From NCBI GenBank assembly GCA_036522595.1, contig DATDFL010000178.1, positions 1-8,731 on the forward strand: 8,731 nt of DNA, written 5' to 3'. The position numbers and the translations under genes are program-made. Source of the DNA: AC-32 sp036522595. Lineage in GTDB: Bacteria; Actinomycetota; Thermoleophilia; Gaiellales; Gaiellaceae. Each line of letters opens with the position of its first letter. Position 1 is the first letter of the stretch. The notes under the pieces are model-generated. The model had not been told where the DNA came from. It saw only the letters and a list, made by a program, of their open reading frames with translations, and searched no databases. Shown in pieces: positions 1-5,880 of this stretch.

Positions 1-369
1 CGCGATGAAGAACGCGCAGAGGATCGCGATCCCGCCGAGGCCGAGCAGGACGCCGCGCCGCTCCAGGCGCCGGTGCCGCTGGTGCACCGTCGACGTGCGG
101 CGCGCGACCACTGGCTCACGCGGCTCGTCCTCCCCCACCGAGTAGCGCGAGTTGTACTCGTCGACGTAGAGCTGCCCGTCGAGGCCGAGGTAGTCCGCGT
201 ACGTGCGCAGGAAGCCCTTGACGTAGGTCTGGGCCGGAAGCGCGTCGAAGCTCTCCTCCTCGAGCGCCTGCAGGTAGCGGGCCCGGATCTTGGTCGCCAG
301 CTCGACTTCGGAGAGCTCCAGCTGCTGGCGGTAGCGCGCCTCGCGCAGGCTGTTGCCGATCTCAAACAC
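1..369 (-). CDS. RodZ-like helix-turn-helix membrane protein, N-terminal part (3' end cut by window)
   Basis: The first 123 residues are visible and the frame runs off the left edge. The start is GTG at 369, giving MFEIGNSLREAR, the usual opening of actinobacterial RodZ-like proteins (COG1426). Residues 1-70 form a cytoplasmic helix-turn-helix of the HTH_25 type, with ELSEVELATKIRARYLQALE followed by a conserved-looking TYVKGFLRTYADYLGLD. Residues 75-106 are a charged, arginine-rich linker. A hydrophobic segment begins near residue 107 (GVLLGLGGIAILCAFFIA) and is probably the single membrane helix; the extracytoplasmic domain would lie outside the window. RodZ links the actin-like MreB to the membrane in rods, but many actinobacterial homologues have no proven role, so I give no symbol. 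It follows the small membrane gene after 25 bases. No Shine-Dalgarno is visible before GTG. The family call is strong and the exact role is unknown. Confidence 0.88.
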   Translation of the reverse strand, partial: MFEIGNSLREARYRQQLELSEVELATKIRARYLQALEEESFDALPAQTYVKGFLRTYADYLGLDGQLYVDEYNSRYSVGEDEPREPVVARRTSTVHQRHRRLERRGVLLGLGGIAILCAFFIA

Positions 370-381
370 GGGAGAAGCGCG

Positions 382-412
382 ATTGTAGCCCCGTCTACCC
401 GAAGTAGTTCAA
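382..412 (-). promoter_or_regulatory. possible promoter for the RodZ-like gene
   Basis: On the minus strand TACAAT (387-382) is a good -10 hexamer lying 12 bases before the GTG start of the RodZ-like gene. TTGAAC (412-407) could be a -35 but the spacer is 19 bases, longer than ideal. The site overlaps the end of the upstream small membrane gene. If it is used, the leader would be only a few bases, which fits the absence of a Shine-Dalgarno. This is pattern recognition only. Confidence 0.3.
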
Positions 413-751
413 GAGCGCGTAGAAACCGAGCGCCAGAGCCGCTGTCAGCCCGATGCACAGGGAAAGCAGGCCCAGCAGCTTGCCGACCCGAGCGAGCCGG
501 GCGCCGCCGACACGGCCGAGCGTCCGCTCGATCGTGAACTGCGCCTTTCGGGCGAGCAGGATTGCCAGGAGGCCCAGCAAGGCCGAGCCGCAGGTCGCCT
601 CCGTCCCCTGGACGATCGTCACGTCCTTCAGCTGGCGCGCGGCGACGTACCCCCCGACCGGGACGAGGAGGCCGAGGAGCGCGCACGCGAGCGAGGCTCT
701 CGCCGCGTCGTTCCTCGCGCGGGCGCTACTGCTTCTTATAAGGGCGTCCAA
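395..751 (-). CDS. small membrane protein of unknown function (three predicted helices)
   Basis: This 118-residue protein is one I do not recognise. Three hydrophobic stretches are visible: about 20-38 (SLACALLGLLVPVGGYVAA), about 53-67 (TCGSALLGLLAILLARK) and about 90-115 (GKLLGLLSLCIGLTAALALG). The first two are separated by a short polar loop (RQLKDVTIVQGTEAT). A basic segment around 68-90 (RKAQFTIERTLGRVGGARLARVGK) would be cytoplasmic by the positive-inside rule. The only usable start before the first helix is TTG at 751, inside the last codons of the upstream permease (26-base overlap), with no clear Shine-Dalgarno, so it may be translated by coupling to the permease. It could be an accessory of the transporter, or part of the cell-envelope neighbourhood with the RodZ-like gene. 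The low-complexity hydrophobic composition and clean frame support a real gene, but the start is uncertain. Confidence 0.65.
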   Translation of the reverse strand: MDALIRSSSARARNDAARASLACALLGLLVPVGGYVAARQLKDVTIVQGTEATCGSALLGLLAILLARKAQFTIERTLGRVGGARLARVGKLLGLLSLCIGLTAALALGFYALLNYFG

Positions 752-1934
752 CGGCGGCGGGTGGAATCGTACGGCCGATCACGCCTGCCACGGCGATCAG
801 CGTCAGGACGTACGGCAGCGCCTGGAAGAGCGTCGCCGCGTTGTTCGAGTAGGTCGGCAGCCGGAACGCGAGCGCTGTGGAGAGGCCGAACAGGAGCGCA
901 GCGGCGAAGGCTCCGTACGGCCTCCAGTTCCCGAAGATCAGCGCCGCGAGCGCGATGAAGCCACGGCCGGCGGTGACGTTCTCGTTGAATGTGTTCAGGT
1001 AGCCAACCGTCAGGTACGCGCCCCCGAGCGCCGCCAGGATGCCGGAGAGAACGACCGCCCCGTAACGGACGAGGTAGACGTTGATCCCGACGGTGTCGGC
1101 TGCCCGCGGATGCTCCCCGCACGCGCGGATGCGCAGCCCGATCGGCGTCTTGAACATGACGACGTACGAGATCGGGACGAGCAGGATCGCCGCCCAGATC
1201 ATGTAGTTCAGGCTCCCGAACGAGTTCCCGAAGAACGAGTGGTTCGAGTCCTTCGTCAGGTGCAGCTCGGGGATCTGCGAGATGCCGGTCGGGACGTTCT
1301 GGCCGTGGTAGAGCTGCACGAAGAAGTAGCCCGTTATCCCCAGCGCCAGGAAGTTGACAGCCGTCCCGCCGACGATCTGATCGGCTCGGAGATGGATCGC
1401 GAAGAAGGCGTGCACCAGGGCCAGCAGCCCGCCGGCCGCCGCTGCAACTGCCAGCCCCCACACCCAGCTGCCGAACTTGTCGGCGCCCCAGATCCCCCAG
1501 AACGCGCCCATCAGCATCATCCCTTCGAGGCCGATGTTCACGACGCCCGAGCGCTCGGAGAACATCCCGCCGATCGCGGCGAACGTCAGCGGAGTCGCGA
1601 AGACGAGCGTCTGGGCGATCAGGCTCGCGCTCCAGACCTGGTTGAGATTCGCCTCGCTCGAGCGGGTCGCGAGCTCGGCCAGGGCAGTGCCGATGACCGC
1701 GGCCGCGATCGCGCCGTAACCGGGCTTCAGGGCGCCGCGCGAAACGGCTACGACGCCGCAGACCGCTGCGAGGATGCCGACCACGAGCGACCACGTGAGC
1801 GAGCGCGCTCCGATCGGCGGGGCGGCAAGCCAGAACGCCAGGTTGCCGAGCACGATCCCGAGCACGCCGACCGACTTGGCGTCGAACAGCCGCGAGCGCA
1901 GGACCCGGTCGATGCTTCCCGCGTAGGTGCTCAC
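726..1934 (-). CDS. BMP-type ABC transporter permease, second subunit (NupQ/YufQ-like, COG1079)
   Basis: This is the second transmembrane subunit of the importer, forming the membrane channel with the permease encoded just upstream. The protein has 402 residues and about ten hydrophobic segments. Family-typical stretches include FSERSGVVNIGLEGMMLMG (125-143), the ATPase-contacting loop GLRIRACGEHPRAADTVGI (266-284) and AGRGFIALAALIFGNWRP (322-339). I chose GTG at 1934 because it overlaps the upstream stop in GTGA (1934-1931) and has GAGG seven bases before it. An in-frame start at 2003 would add 23 hydrophilic residues (MERTPEGSSAYSSPEDR...) encoded inside the upstream gene, and I reject it. 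The first ~100 residues hold about three additional hydrophobic segments (22-38, 48-65, 72-88) before the conserved core, making it longer than the roughly 310 residues I recall for Bacillus-type NupQ. Nucleoside specificity is inferred from family. Confidence 0.93.
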   Translation of the reverse strand: MSTYAGSIDRVLRSRLFDAKSVGVLGIVLGNLAFWLAAPPIGARSLTWSLVVGILAAVCGVVAVSRGALKPGYGAIAAAVIGTALAELATRSSEANLNQVWSASLIAQTLVFATPLTFAAIGGMFSERSGVVNIGLEGMMLMGAFWGIWGADKFGSWVWGLAVAAAAGGLLALVHAFFAIHLRADQIVGGTAVNFLALGITGYFFVQLYHGQNVPTGISQIPELHLTKDSNHSFFGNSFGSLNYMIWAAILLVPISYVVMFKTPIGLRIRACGEHPRAADTVGINVYLVRYGAVVLSGILAALGGAYLTVGYLNTFNENVTAGRGFIALAALIFGNWRPYGAFAAALLFGLSTALAFRLPTYSNNAATLFQALPYVLTLIAVAGVIGRTIPPAAVGRPYKKQ

Positions 1935-3181
1935 GGGCCCGCCTCGGCCGCTGCGGTCTTCGGGGGACGAGTACGCCGACGAACCTTCCGGCGTGCGTTC
2001 CACACGGCGAGGATCAGGACGTCCGCGCCGACGAAGAGCACGACGAGGCCCTGGATGATCTCCGTCAAGTGGCCGGCGAGGCTCGGGTCGATCGCGCCCG
2101 ACTGGAGCCCGTGCGTCGTCCCGTAGACGAGCCCGCCGAAGAGGAGCGCTGCGAGCCCCGTGCCGAGGGCCGTGTTGCGCCCGAGCAGCGCGACGGCGAT
2201 CCCGAGGAAGCCGATCGAGGTCGCCTGGACGTCGATGGTGCCGTAGTGGTGCAGGTAGCCGAGCATGTCGATCCCGCCCGCGAGCCCGGCGAAGCCGCCA
2301 GAGATCGCCATCGCGCGCAGGTAGTTCGTGCGCACCTTGATGCCGCCGTACGCGGCCGCAGCCGGGTTGTAGCCGACGGCACGCACCTCGTAGCCGAGCG
2401 TCGTGCGGTTCAGGACGATCCAGAAGACGACGAGCATCGCGAGCGCGATGAAGAAGCCGATGTGGAGGCCCTGCAGGGCCGGGATCCCCCAGAAGACCGG
2501 CAGCTGCGCGCTATGGGCGACATCCGCCGAGATCGGGATGTCCAGCTGGACGTTCTTCGGCGCTTGCAACGGACCACCTTGCTGGAAGACGTAGTTGCCG
2601 ATCCAGTAGGCGATCCAGTTGAGCATGATCGTCGTGATCACCTCGTGCGCGCCGACGGTTGCCTTCAGGAAGCCCGCGATCCCCGCCCAGGCGGCACCCG
2701 CGGCGGCGGCGACCACGACCCCGAGCAGGATGTGCGCCGGCCGCGCCATGTTCACGAACGAGACGCCGACCCAGTTCGCGCAGATCAGGCCGACGAGGTA
2801 CTGGCCGTTGCCGCCGATGTTGAACAGGCCGCAGCGGAACGCGAACGCCACTGCGAGCCCGCAGAGGATCAGCGTCGTCGTCTGCAGCAGCGTCTGGCTG
2901 AAGTTGTACGGAGCCGTATGCGCGATGTCGGTGACCCAGGGGTGTGCGAGCCAGTTGAACCCCGCGCCCTTGACGATGTCCCAGTAGGCCTGGAAAGGGT
3001 TGTGTCCCGTCACGGCGATCACCACGCCGCCGATCAGGAACGCGACCACCCCGGTGATAACCGGCACAAGGATGCCGCCGGCGCGCTGCATCAGGTCGAA
3101 GCGGGACGCGACGGTCGCCGGAGGAGCTTCGGCGATGTCTTCGGGCTCCTGGCCGTGCTGCGGCGCCAGCGGCTCGCTCAC
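1931..3181 (-). CDS. BMP-type ABC transporter permease, first subunit (NupP/YufP-like, COG4603)
   Basis: This is the first transmembrane subunit of the importer, 416 residues long. A hydrophilic, acidic N-terminus (1-34) precedes a helix at about 35-58, then the segment GHNPFQAYWDIVKGAGFN (59-76) typical of this permease group. The core contains AFRCGLFNIGGNGQYLVG (114-131), VGAHEVITTIMLNWIA (176-191) and the coupling-helix region GYEVRAVGYNPAAAAYGGI (263-281), expected to dock on the ATPase. About nine to ten hydrophobic segments are visible. The C-terminus is a basic, probably cytoplasmic tail (NARRKVRRRTRPPKTAA). GTG at 3181 is the start: it overlaps the ATPase stop as GTGA (3181-3178) and has a good AAGGAG eight bases upstream. 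The gene ends in a second GTGA overlap with the next permease, so both permeases are translationally coupled. Substrate identity is inferred from family only. Confidence 0.94.
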   Translation of the reverse strand: MSEPLAPQHGQEPEDIAEAPPATVASRFDLMQRAGGILVPVITGVVAFLIGGVVIAVTGHNPFQAYWDIVKGAGFNWLAHPWVTDIAHTAPYNFSQTLLQTTTLILCGLAVAFAFRCGLFNIGGNGQYLVGLICANWVGVSFVNMARPAHILLGVVVAAAAGAAWAGIAGFLKATVGAHEVITTIMLNWIAYWIGNYVFQQGGPLQAPKNVQLDIPISADVAHSAQLPVFWGIPALQGLHIGFFIALAMLVVFWIVLNRTTLGYEVRAVGYNPAAAAYGGIKVRTNYLRAMAISGGFAGLAGGIDMLGYLHHYGTIDVQATSIGFLGIAVALLGRNTALGTGLAALLFGGLVYGTTHGLQSGAIDPSLAGHLTEIIQGLVVLFVGADVLILAVWNARRKVRRRTRPPKTAAAEAGP

Positions 3182-4707
3182 GCCACCTGCTCCTTGCGGC
3201 GCCCGCCGAGCATCTCGATCCCGATCTCGTCCTCGGTCGCGCCGCTCTCGTGCTCGGCGACGATCTGGCCCTCGTACATGACCAGGATCCGGTCTGAGAG
3301 CGAGAGCACCTCGTCGAGCTCGAGCGAGAGCAAAAGGATCGCGCGGCCCTCGTCGCGCTCCTCGACCAGGCGGCGGTGGAGGTACTCGATCGCTCCCACG
3401 TCGAGCCCCCGGGTCGGCTGCGCCGCGACGAGCACCTTCGGGTCGCGCGCCACCTCGCGGGCGGCCACGAGCTTCTGCTGGTTGCCGCCCGAAAGAGCGG
3501 CGGCACGGGTGTTGGGCCCGCCGCCGCGCACGTCGAACTCCTTGATGAGGGCGCGGGCCCGCTGGACGAGGCGGCGCGGGAAGAGCCAGCCGAACCGGGA
3601 GTCGGGCGCCTTGTTGTAGTCGTGCAGCGCGATGTTCTCGGCGATCGAGAACTCGAGGACGAGCCCGCGACGCTGGCGGTCCTCCGGGATGTGGCCGACG
3701 CCGGCGTCGAGCATCTGGCGCGCGCTGCCGTTGGTGACCGTGCGGCCGGCGACGACGATCTCGCCGCTCTCGGGATGGCGCAGGCCGGTGATCGCCTCGA
3801 TCAGCTCGGACTGTCCGTTGCCTTCGACCCCCGCGATGCCGACGATCTCGCCGGCCCTGACCTGCAGCGAGACATTCCGGACGGCAGGTAGCCCGCGTTC
3901 GTCGTTGACGCTCAGATCCTTGACCTCGAGCAGCGTGTCGCCGGGGTTCGCCGCCTGCTTCTCGACCCGCAGCAGAACCTCGCGCCCGACCATCATCGTC
4001 GCAAGCCCCTGCTCCGTGGCTCCCTCGCGCGGGATCGTGTCGATCCGCTTGCCCCGCCTCAGCACGGTCACGCGGTCGGCGATCTCGAGCACCTCGTTCA
4101 GCTTGTGGCTGATGAAGATCACCGACATGCCCTCGCGGACGAGCGTGCGCAGGATCCCGAAGAGCTCACCTGCCTCCTGTGGCGTCAGCACCGCCGTCGG
4201 CTCGTCGAGAATCAGGATGTCCGCCCGCCGGTAGAGCGCCTTCAGGATCTCGACCCGCTGCTGCTGGCCGACGCTGATGTTCTCGACGCGCGCGTCGGGG
4301 TTGATCGCGAAGTTGAACGTCCGGGAAAGGTGGCTCACGCGCTCGCGGGCCGCGTCGAAGTCGAGGAGGACGCCTCCCTGCGTCGGCTCCTGGGCGAGCA
4401 CGATGTTCTCGGCGACGGTCATCACCGGAATGAGCATGAAGTGCTGGTGCACCATCCCGATGCCCTCGTCGATGGCGTCCTTGGCGGAGCCGAACGAGAC
4501 CCGCTTCCCTTTGACGTAGATGTCCCCTTCGTCCGGCTTGTAGAGGCCGTAGAGGACGTTCATGAGGGTCGACTTGCCCGCGCCGTTCTCGCCCAGGAGC
4601 GCGTGCACCTCGCCGCGCTGCAGGTCGAAGTCGACGTTGTCGTCCGCAACCACGCCGGGGAACCGCTTCGTGATGCCCCTCATCTCGAGGACGGGCGAGG
4701 CTTCCAC
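3178..4707 (-). CDS. BMP-type ABC transporter ATPase with two nucleotide-binding domains (NupO/YufO-like, COG3845)
   Basis: This cytoplasmic protein of 509 residues powers import through the two permeases encoded next to it. NBD1 (about 7-245) has Walker A GENGAGKST (39-47), Q-loop HQHF (87-90), signature ISVGQQQR (144-151), Walker B ILILDEP (164-170) with catalytic E169, and switch H201. NBD2 (about 258-500) is degenerate: its Walker A reads GVEGNGQSE (293-301), with Gln in place of Lys at 299; its Walker B is VLVAAQPTRG with AQ where DE is expected; and the switch His is replaced (LSLELDE). Its signature LSGGNQQK (405-412) is intact. This asymmetry is usual for sugar/nucleoside importers, so only one composite site should hydrolyse ATP well. 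The start is GTG at 4707, 34 bases after the binding-protein gene; ATG at codon 9 is an alternative. No Shine-Dalgarno is seen. The stop overlaps the next start as GTGA. Confidence 0.95.
   Translation of the reverse strand: MEASPVLEMRGITKRFPGVVADDNVDFDLQRGEVHALLGENGAGKSTLMNVLYGLYKPDEGDIYVKGKRVSFGSAKDAIDEGIGMVHQHFMLIPVMTVAENIVLAQEPTQGGVLLDFDAARERVSHLSRTFNFAINPDARVENISVGQQQRVEILKALYRRADILILDEPTAVLTPQEAGELFGILRTLVREGMSVIFISHKLNEVLEIADRVTVLRRGKRIDTIPREGATEQGLATMMVGREVLLRVEKQAANPGDTLLEVKDLSVNDERGLPAVRNVSLQVRAGEIVGIAGVEGNGQSELIEAITGLRHPESGEIVVAGRTVTNGSARQMLDAGVGHIPEDRQRRGLVLEFSIAENIALHDYNKAPDSRFGWLFPRRLVQRARALIKEFDVRGGGPNTRAAALSGGNQQKLVAAREVARDPKVLVAAQPTRGLDVGAIEYLHRRLVEERDEGRAILLLSLELDEVLSLSDRILVMYEGQIVAEHESGATEDEIGIEMLGGRRKEQVA
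3190..3195 (-). promoter_or_regulatory. Shine-Dalgarno AAGGAG for the first permease
   Basis: AAGGAG on the minus strand, eight bases before the GTG at 3181, lies inside the last codons of the ATPase gene. It fixes the permease start at the GTGA overlap and is the clearest ribosome-binding site in the transporter operon. Confidence 0.75.
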
Positions 4708-4715
4708 AGCGGGTG

Positions 4716-4721
4716 ATTCTA
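4716..4721 (-). promoter_or_regulatory. possible -10 element just before the ATPase gene
   Basis: TAGAAT on the minus strand ends eight bases before the GTG at 4707, in the 34-base gap after the binding-protein gene. At this distance transcription would begin about at the start codon, giving a leaderless mRNA, which would account for the missing Shine-Dalgarno. I see no good -35, so this remains weak and read-through from the upstream gene is at least as likely. Confidence 0.25.
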
Positions 4722-4741
4722 CGGCGGGCTACCGGAGGGCG

Positions 4742-5812
4742 TTACTGGATGGTGGTCGGGACCTTGATCTGGCCCGAGATGATCTTCTGCTTGATCCCGT
4801 TCATCTTGTCGATCAGCGCCTTGGGCACCGCGGGGTTGATCTTGCCGAGGCCCATGCCGCCGTTCGCAAGGGTGAACTGGAGGTCCTGGTTGCCCTTGAA
4901 GTTGCCGTCCATCGTCGCCTTGATCACGTTGAAGACGCCGAGGTCGACCTTCTTGACGCCGCTGATCATGACGCGCTTCGCGTCGTTGTACTGATCCTTG
5001 TCGACGCCGATCCCCCAGATGTGGTGCTGCGCCGCCGCGGTCAGCGTGCCGAGGCCGCAGCCGCCTGCCACCTGGAAGAGGACCTGCGCGCCCTGCGCGA
5101 TCTGGTTCTCCGCCACGGTCTTGCAGAGGTCCGACTTGACGAAGTCGCCCGAGTAGCCCACGAGCACCTTGATGCTCGGGTTGAAGAGCCGCGCACAGTA
5201 CTTGTAGCCCGCGATCCAGATGTCCACGGGCGGAATGTGCAGGCCGCCGACCGCGCCGATCACCTGCTTGCCGCCCTGCTTCTTCGTCATCTCCGCGGCG
5301 AGGTAGCCCACGAGGCAGCCCGACTGATTCGCCGCGTAGTCGAGGCCCATCACGTTCGGGTGGTTGGCCTTGAGGACGCTTCCGGTGATGCAGGTCTTCG
5401 CGGCGCCCTTCGCGCAGTAGTCGGTGATCGCGAACTTCGCATTCGGGAACTGCGTCGCGATCTGCTCGAGCGTGTCGGCGAGCAGGAAGCCCGCGGCGAT
5501 CGTGATGTTCGCGTGCTTGCGCGCCGCGGAGCTGAAGTTGGGCGTGTAGTCGGACGTGGAGTTCGACTGCAGGGGCAGCGTCTTGATGCCAAGCTCGCTC
5601 TGCGCGCGTTTCAGTCCCTCGAGCTGCGACTGGTTGAACGAGCGGTCGTTGAACTTGCCGATGTCGCTGACGAGGGCGGCCGTGAAATTCGAGTTGTTGC
5701 CGCCGCCCGAGGTGGACGTGCTGGTGGCCTTCTTGCCGCTGGAGCCGCCGCAGCCCGCGGCCAGGAGCACGAGCACCGCCACCGCCACCACACTCAGAAA
5801 CCCCGTCCGCAC
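4742..5812 (-). CDS. BMP/PnrA-family substrate-binding lipoprotein (proximal to the ATPase)
   Basis: This 356-residue protein captures ligand outside the membrane for the importer. The signal peptide ends in a lipobox LAAGC (17-21), so C21 is predicted to be lipidated; a Ser/Thr/Gly-rich linker (22-42) follows, as in surface-anchored binding proteins. The mature fold begins with VSDIGKFNDRSFNQSQLEG, matching the BMP motif (D-x-G-x-x-x-D-x-SFNQ), and later carries VLFQVAGGCGLGTL (244-257) and WGIGVDKDQ (266-274), typical of the family. Six cysteines besides C21 (133, 141, 166, 206, 230, 252) are shared with the paralogue upstream. From residue 43 to the end it aligns with that paralogue without gaps, at about 80% identity or slightly more by eye. 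The start is GTG at 5812, the first codon of a normal signal peptide; no Shine-Dalgarno is visible. Family members bind purine nucleosides; the ligand here is inferred. Confidence 0.94.
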   Translation of the reverse strand: MRTGFLSVVAVAVLVLLAAGCGGSSGKKATSTSTSGGGNNSNFTAALVSDIGKFNDRSFNQSQLEGLKRAQSELGIKTLPLQSNSTSDYTPNFSSAARKHANITIAAGFLLADTLEQIATQFPNAKFAITDYCAKGAAKTCITGSVLKANHPNVMGLDYAANQSGCLVGYLAAEMTKKQGGKQVIGAVGGLHIPPVDIWIAGYKYCARLFNPSIKVLVGYSGDFVKSDLCKTVAENQIAQGAQVLFQVAGGCGLGTLTAAAQHHIWGIGVDKDQYNDAKRVMISGVKKVDLGVFNVIKATMDGNFKGNQDLQFTLANGGMGLGKINPAVPKALIDKMNGIKQKIISGQIKVPTTIQ

Positions 5813-5818
5813 GATGAC

Positions 5819-5824
5819 GTTCTA
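5819..5824 (-). promoter_or_regulatory. possible -10 element just before the lipoprotein gene
   Basis: TAGAAC on the minus strand lies six bases before the GTG at 5812 and directly after the hairpin between the two binding-protein genes. If used, transcription would start at the GTG, giving a leaderless message. No recognisable -35 exists because that position falls in the hairpin. The evidence is weak and is noted because the same arrangement recurs before the ATPase gene. Confidence 0.2.
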
Positions 5825-5832
5825 CCAAAGAC

Positions 5833-5856
5833 GAAGCGGGCCTTGCGGCCCGCTTC
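5833..5856 (-). terminator. strong hairpin between the two binding-protein genes, probable terminator or attenuator
   Basis: A perfect 10-base-pair stem (GAAGCGGGCC paired with GGCCCGCTTC) encloses a 4-base loop. It lies 24 bases after the stop of the first binding-protein gene and 20 bases before the start of the second. On the minus strand it is followed by GTCTTTGG, a short, imperfect U-tract, so termination is probably partial. A partial terminator here would make the upstream binding protein more abundant than the rest of the operon, and the hairpin could also protect the upstream message from 3' decay. Confidence 0.62.
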
Positions 5857-5880
5857 ATCGTTCCCTAACAAGCGCGAAGA

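Noticed and set aside
258..500. Broken second ATPase domain as a pseudogene sign (protein residues 258-500 of the gene at 3178-4707)
   Set aside because: Loss of the Walker A lysine and Walker B acidic pair in the second domain is normal in this importer family; the frame is intact and the signature motif is kept.
1935..2003. Upstream start for the second permease at 2003
   Set aside because: It would add 23 hydrophilic residues inside the preceding gene; GTG at 1934 has a GAGG at good spacing and the same GTGA overlap as the previous junction.
453..2126. Long plus-strand open frame of 557 codons
   Set aside because: It lies antisense to the small membrane gene and the second permease, is Arg/Asp/Glu-rich with no recognisable domain, and arises from high-GC third positions on the other strand.
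2069..3619. Long plus-strand open frame of 516 codons
   Set aside because: It is antisense to the first permease and part of the ATPase; composition is low-complexity charged sequence with no motif, whereas the minus-strand frames are clear family members.
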